Position numbers and translations under genes: made by a program. From Turicibacter bilis (GTDB lineage Bacteria; Bacillota_I; Bacilli_A; MOL361; Turicibacteraceae), in NCBI RefSeq assembly GCF_024499055.1, contig NZ_CP071249.1, positions 372,001 through 436,000 on the forward strand: DNA of 64,000 bases, written 5' to 3'. Below are positions 61,053 to 64,000 of the stretch, one piece after another. How positions within the stretch are numbered: the first letter of the stretch is position 1; each line of letters begins with the position of its first letter. A model generated the notes under the pieces. It did no database searches, was not told the DNA's origin, and saw only the letters and a program-made list of their open reading frames with translations.

Positions 61053-64000
61053 TCGTATCCGTATTGTCAACTTAAATTACAATAATAACGCCATTCGAAT
61101 CGATGATGAATGCTTTGAACTAGTCAATGAAAATACGTTACTTTCTTTACGGAATGGGGGCGGTAAATCGGTGTTAATTCAAATGTTAACCGCTCCGTTT
61201 GTTCATAAACGTTACCGTGATACGAGTGATCGTCCATTTGCTAGCTATTTTACGACGAATCAGCCAACGTTTATTTTAGTGGAATGGAGTTTAGATCATG
61301 AGGCTGGGTATGTGTTAACGGGAATGATGGTTCGTAAAAATCAAGAGCTGAAAGAGGACGAGGATCATCGTTTTGACCTTGAAATGATTAACTTTATTCA
61401 TGAATATACGTCAGAAAATGATTACGATATTCAAAACTTCCCGCTACTGATTCAAGAAAGTCAGCGTAAGACGTTAAAAGGGTTTTATGTTTGTCGTCAA
61501 TTATTTGAGCAATGTAAACAAGATAAACAACTTAAATTTGATTACTATGATATGAATCAACCGTCACGTAGCCGTGCCTACTTCAATAAATTAGAAGAAT
61601 TTCAAATTTATTATAAAGAATGGGAGTCCATCATCAAAAAGGTCAATTTAAAAGAGTCGGGATTATCTGAATTATTTAAGGATGCAAAAGATGAAAAAGG
61701 GCTCACAGAAAAATGGTTTTTAGAAGCGATTGAAAATAAGCTCAATCAGCAGCAAGACCGCATGAAAAACTTTGAAACACTAATAAAAAAATATATCTTA
61801 CAGTATCAGGCGAACGAAGGGAATTTCAAAAAAAAAGAAGGAATTTTACGTTTTCAAGAAGAAATGCAGCCGATTTTAGAGCTTGAAAAACAGTTGCTCG
61901 AGAATGAAACTCAAGTGCATGAGTATGAATGTCAATTGGCTAAATTATATGCCATTTTAGATGTCTTACACCAAGAAACGACACAGGCAAAGGAGCAGCA
62001 GAACCAGCAATTAGAGCAGTTAACTCAACAACAACATCGTCTAGCTTATGAACAACAATCCCTTGTCATTTATGATTTAATGGATCAGATAACAACCTTA
62101 CTTAAGGAAACAGGTGAGCAAGAACATCGGTTAACTCAATTAGAAGAGCGTCAACAAATAACCGTGAGACAACAACACATCTATGAAGCAGCGAATCGTT
62201 ATCAATCGTATAAGCAAGCGTCAGAAGATGTTCAGCGTTGTGAATCGGAACTTGCCGTTGCGAAAAAAAGTCAAGAAGATTTACTCCCACGTTTACAAAA
62301 TCTTGGATATAGTTTAAGTTTAGCGTATGAACAGCAAGTCGAACGTGAACAAGCTGACTTAACTCATGTTCGTTGGCAAATAAAAGATGTGATGCAACAA
62401 CAAAAACACATTCACAAGCAATTAGAGATCAAGCAAGAGGATCGTCAGCAATTTTCCACTCAAATAGGGCGACTTGAGCAAGCTATTTCACAATTTGATC
62501 AAGACGAACAACGCTTATCTTCTAAGTATGACGAAGCTATTCAACGAAACTTAGAAGGTTTTTATGCAGCGGGATTGTTAAAGGAGACAATCGACTCGAT
62601 CAAACATCAGCTTGGAGAACTCAAGAAACAAAAAAAACAAGACTTAGAACAAGAGCTTCACGTAAAAGAGTTGCAGCATAAGGTGAATCGTGATTCAGAA
62701 GATGCTAAAGAAGCACTTGGGTCGTTAAAAATGATGATCAACGCCTATCAACAAGAACTACAACAATTAGAAGAGGAATTGAAAGTTCGTCATCGTATTC
62801 GTAGTTACATTGCTTGGCCTGAAGAAGCCGTTCTTGATACAGATGGCATGATAGAGGCGCTACACCAAAAGCGCCAAACCGTTGAAGGACGTCTACGTGA
62901 GTTTGAACGTGAAATGGATCGTTTACAAAAAGAAAAACAACAACTTCAATCGGGAGAAGTTTTGCCGATTCCTGATGATTTAAAACAACGTCTAGCGGAT
63001 GAAGGGATTCAATATATCCAAGGAATAGACTGGTTAAAACGAAATCAACGTTCAGCCGAAGAAAATCAACTCCTTATTTCGAAAAATCCATTTTTGCCCT
63101 ACAGTTTGATTTTAAATGCTACAGAGATGAAGCGATTAAAACGTATTGACCTTCAAATTAAAACGCCATTCCCTGTACCGATGATTCTGAGGGAACAATT
63201 AGAACAAGCACCGGCCACAACGTATTTATCTGGTTATTGTCAATTAGATACCCTTCATTTTTATGTTTGGTTTAATGAAGAATTATTAGACGAGCACCGT
63301 TTGCAACAATTGTTACTGCTTAAAGAAAAAGAAATTGCCGAGATTCAAGATAAGTGTGCCACACAACGTCTTCATCTTGAACGATATGAGGAGCAAATAG
63401 GTGTCTTAAAATATCAAAAGCTATCTGCCACAACATATGATCATGCTAAAAAACAACTCTCTGATTCCTTAACACAACAAGATGAATTACAACAACAACT
63501 TCTTCATTTTCAAGCGGAAAAAGAGCGTCTTCGTGGAGAATTAGACGCGATCTTGAAACAGTTAACGACACGTCAAGAACAGATTCACTTTACTCAATTG
63601 AAACTTCAAGATTTTGAACAATTTATAATTGCTTATGAGCGTTATGTTCAGTTTCTGAAGGAGTTATTAGACGTCCGTGAGCAATTAAATACAACGTTAA
63701 GCGAGATTGATGAGGCGATGCAACAGCAAGCAGAACTTCATGAATCATACGATCGATTAAAAGCCAGTGAGCGTGAAAAAAAAGCGCGTTTATCCCAGTC
63801 ACAAGCAGTTCTTCAACGCTTTGAGCATTATGAAGAAGGAGAAGAATTACGAAAAGATGTGGAGGATTTATTAGCAGAGTATGAGGCCATTAAAGATCAA
63901 TTAGATGGGGTGCTACATCGCAGCGAGGAAGACCTCATTTCAGCGAAAAAGCGATTTAACTTTGAAGAAGAGCAACTTCATACACTCATGCAACGTTATG
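61039..64000 (+). CDS. jetC: Wadjet JetC-like SMC ATPase, 3' end outside window
   Basis: A frame open from ATG 61039 (AAAGGAGG upstream) through the right edge, at least 987 residues. The N-terminal head has INRIRIVNLNYNNN and Walker A RNGGGKSV (G40-K43-S44). Long coiled coils follow, with a non-helical region at about residues 650-765 (KNPFLPYSLILNA...TTYLSGYCQL) that looks like the hinge. The C-terminal head with signature and Walker B motifs lies outside the window. It should be the loop-extruding motor of the system. The gene overlaps jetB by 14 bp, in keeping with a strict operon. Confidence 0.86.
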   Translation, partial: MSRINRIRIVNLNYNNNAIRIDDECFELVNENTLLSLRNGGGKSVLIQMLTAPFVHKRYRDTSDRPFASYFTTNQPTFILVEWSLDHEAGYVLTGMMVRKNQELKEDEDHRFDLEMINFIHEYTSENDYDIQNFPLLIQESQRKTLKGFYVCRQLFEQCKQDKQLKFDYYDMNQPSRSRAYFNKLEEFQIYYKEWESIIKKVNLKESGLSELFKDAKDEKGLTEKWFLEAIENKLNQQQDRMKNFETLIKKYILQYQANEGNFKKKEGILRFQEEMQPILELEKQLLENETQVHEYECQLAKLYAILDVLHQETTQAKEQQNQQLEQLTQQQHRLAYEQQSLVIYDLMDQITTLLKETGEQEHRLTQLEERQQITVRQQHIYEAANRYQSYKQASEDVQRCESELAVAKKSQEDLLPRLQNLGYSLSLAYEQQVEREQADLTHVRWQIKDVMQQQKHIHKQLEIKQEDRQQFSTQIGRLEQAISQFDQDEQRLSSKYDEAIQRNLEGFYAAGLLKETIDSIKHQLGELKKQKKQDLEQELHVKELQHKVNRDSEDAKEALGSLKMMINAYQQELQQLEEELKVRHRIRSYIAWPEEAVLDTDGMIEALHQKRQTVEGRLREFEREMDRLQKEKQQLQSGEVLPIPDDLKQRLADEGIQYIQGIDWLKRNQRSAEENQLLISKNPFLPYSLILNATEMKRLKRIDLQIKTPFPVPMILREQLEQAPATTYLSGYCQLDTLHFYVWFNEELLDEHRLQQLLLLKEKEIAEIQDKCATQRLHLERYEEQIGVLKYQKLSATTYDHAKKQLSDSLTQQDELQQQLLHFQAEKERLRGELDAILKQLTTRQEQIHFTQLKLQDFEQFIIAYERYVQFLKELLDVREQLNTTLSEIDEAMQQQAELHESYDRLKASEREKKARLSQSQAVLQRFEHYEEGEELRKDVEDLLAEYEAIKDQLDGVLHRSEEDLISAKKRFNFEEEQLHTLMQRY

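Overview
The window is chromosomal DNA of a low-GC Firmicute. AT-rich codon use, strong Shine-Dalgarno sequences, TTG/GTG starts, T-box leaders, an AlaR/AlaT pair, two cardiolipin synthases, a T-box-controlled trpS and an LPXTG-like surface pullulanase all fit. The gene mix (fermentative, gut-type, with an anaerobic citrate-to-2-oxoglutarate cluster) suggests a Turicibacter-like member of the Erysipelotrichia/Bacilli, but that genus guess is inference. I see no rRNA, tRNA, CRISPR array, insertion sequence or prophage.

Layout. 1-5.4 kb: a cut-off membrane protein, a GNAT acetyltransferase, an NhaC-type antiporter, a cold-shock protein with a long leader, and a MATE exporter. 5.7-9.0 kb: a two-gene cassette of a large UvrD-like helicase with an unusual RelE/ParE-like N-terminus and a coiled-coil partner. 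9.0-24.4 kb: mostly housekeeping and membrane genes (AIM24-like, DUF3810 metalloprotein, adenine deaminase, radical SAM protein, alanine/glycine symporter, DegV, YqxD-like, cardiolipin synthase, aromatic acid exporter, DEAD-box helicase, YlxP-like, PerM-like). 24.7-28.9 kb: a MATE exporter behind a promoter-terminator leader, then a T-box leader whose specifier reads GCA (alanine) in front of alaR-alaT, then a decayed MATE pseudogene. 28.9-34.6 kb: an alpha/beta hydrolase and a 1428-residue cell-surface pullulanase with four CBM41-like repeats. 34.7-43 kb: potassium channel, GNAT, YhfC-like protease, SdpR-like regulator, DedA, second cardiolipin synthase, two phosphoesterases, a secreted DUF2680-like protein, a tiny basic protein and an AadE-like protein without its catalytic motif. 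43-48.9 kb: SWIM-SNF2 helicase, tryptophan T-box plus trpS, a DJ-1-fold protein lacking its cysteine, and a lipoprotein. 49.2-53.6 kb: a tight three-gene operon that looks like (Re)-citrate synthase, aconitase and isocitrate dehydrogenase, i.e. the oxidative half-cycle that supplies 2-oxoglutarate. 53.7-57.5 kb: a repeat-containing membrane protein, a degenerate HAD-like remnant, a methyltransferase and two small unknown proteins.

The right end (57.7 kb to the edge) is a defence island: a Wadjet-type SMC system in the order jetD-jetA-jetB-jetC, most like type II, with the SMC gene running off the window. It is a known system class (plasmid restriction by loop extrusion and cleavage). The less familiar candidates here are the helicase/coiled-coil cassette at 5.7-9.0 kb and a shared perfect inverted repeat AATTAGA-N6-TCTAATT (weaker at one site) found at three separate intergenic places.
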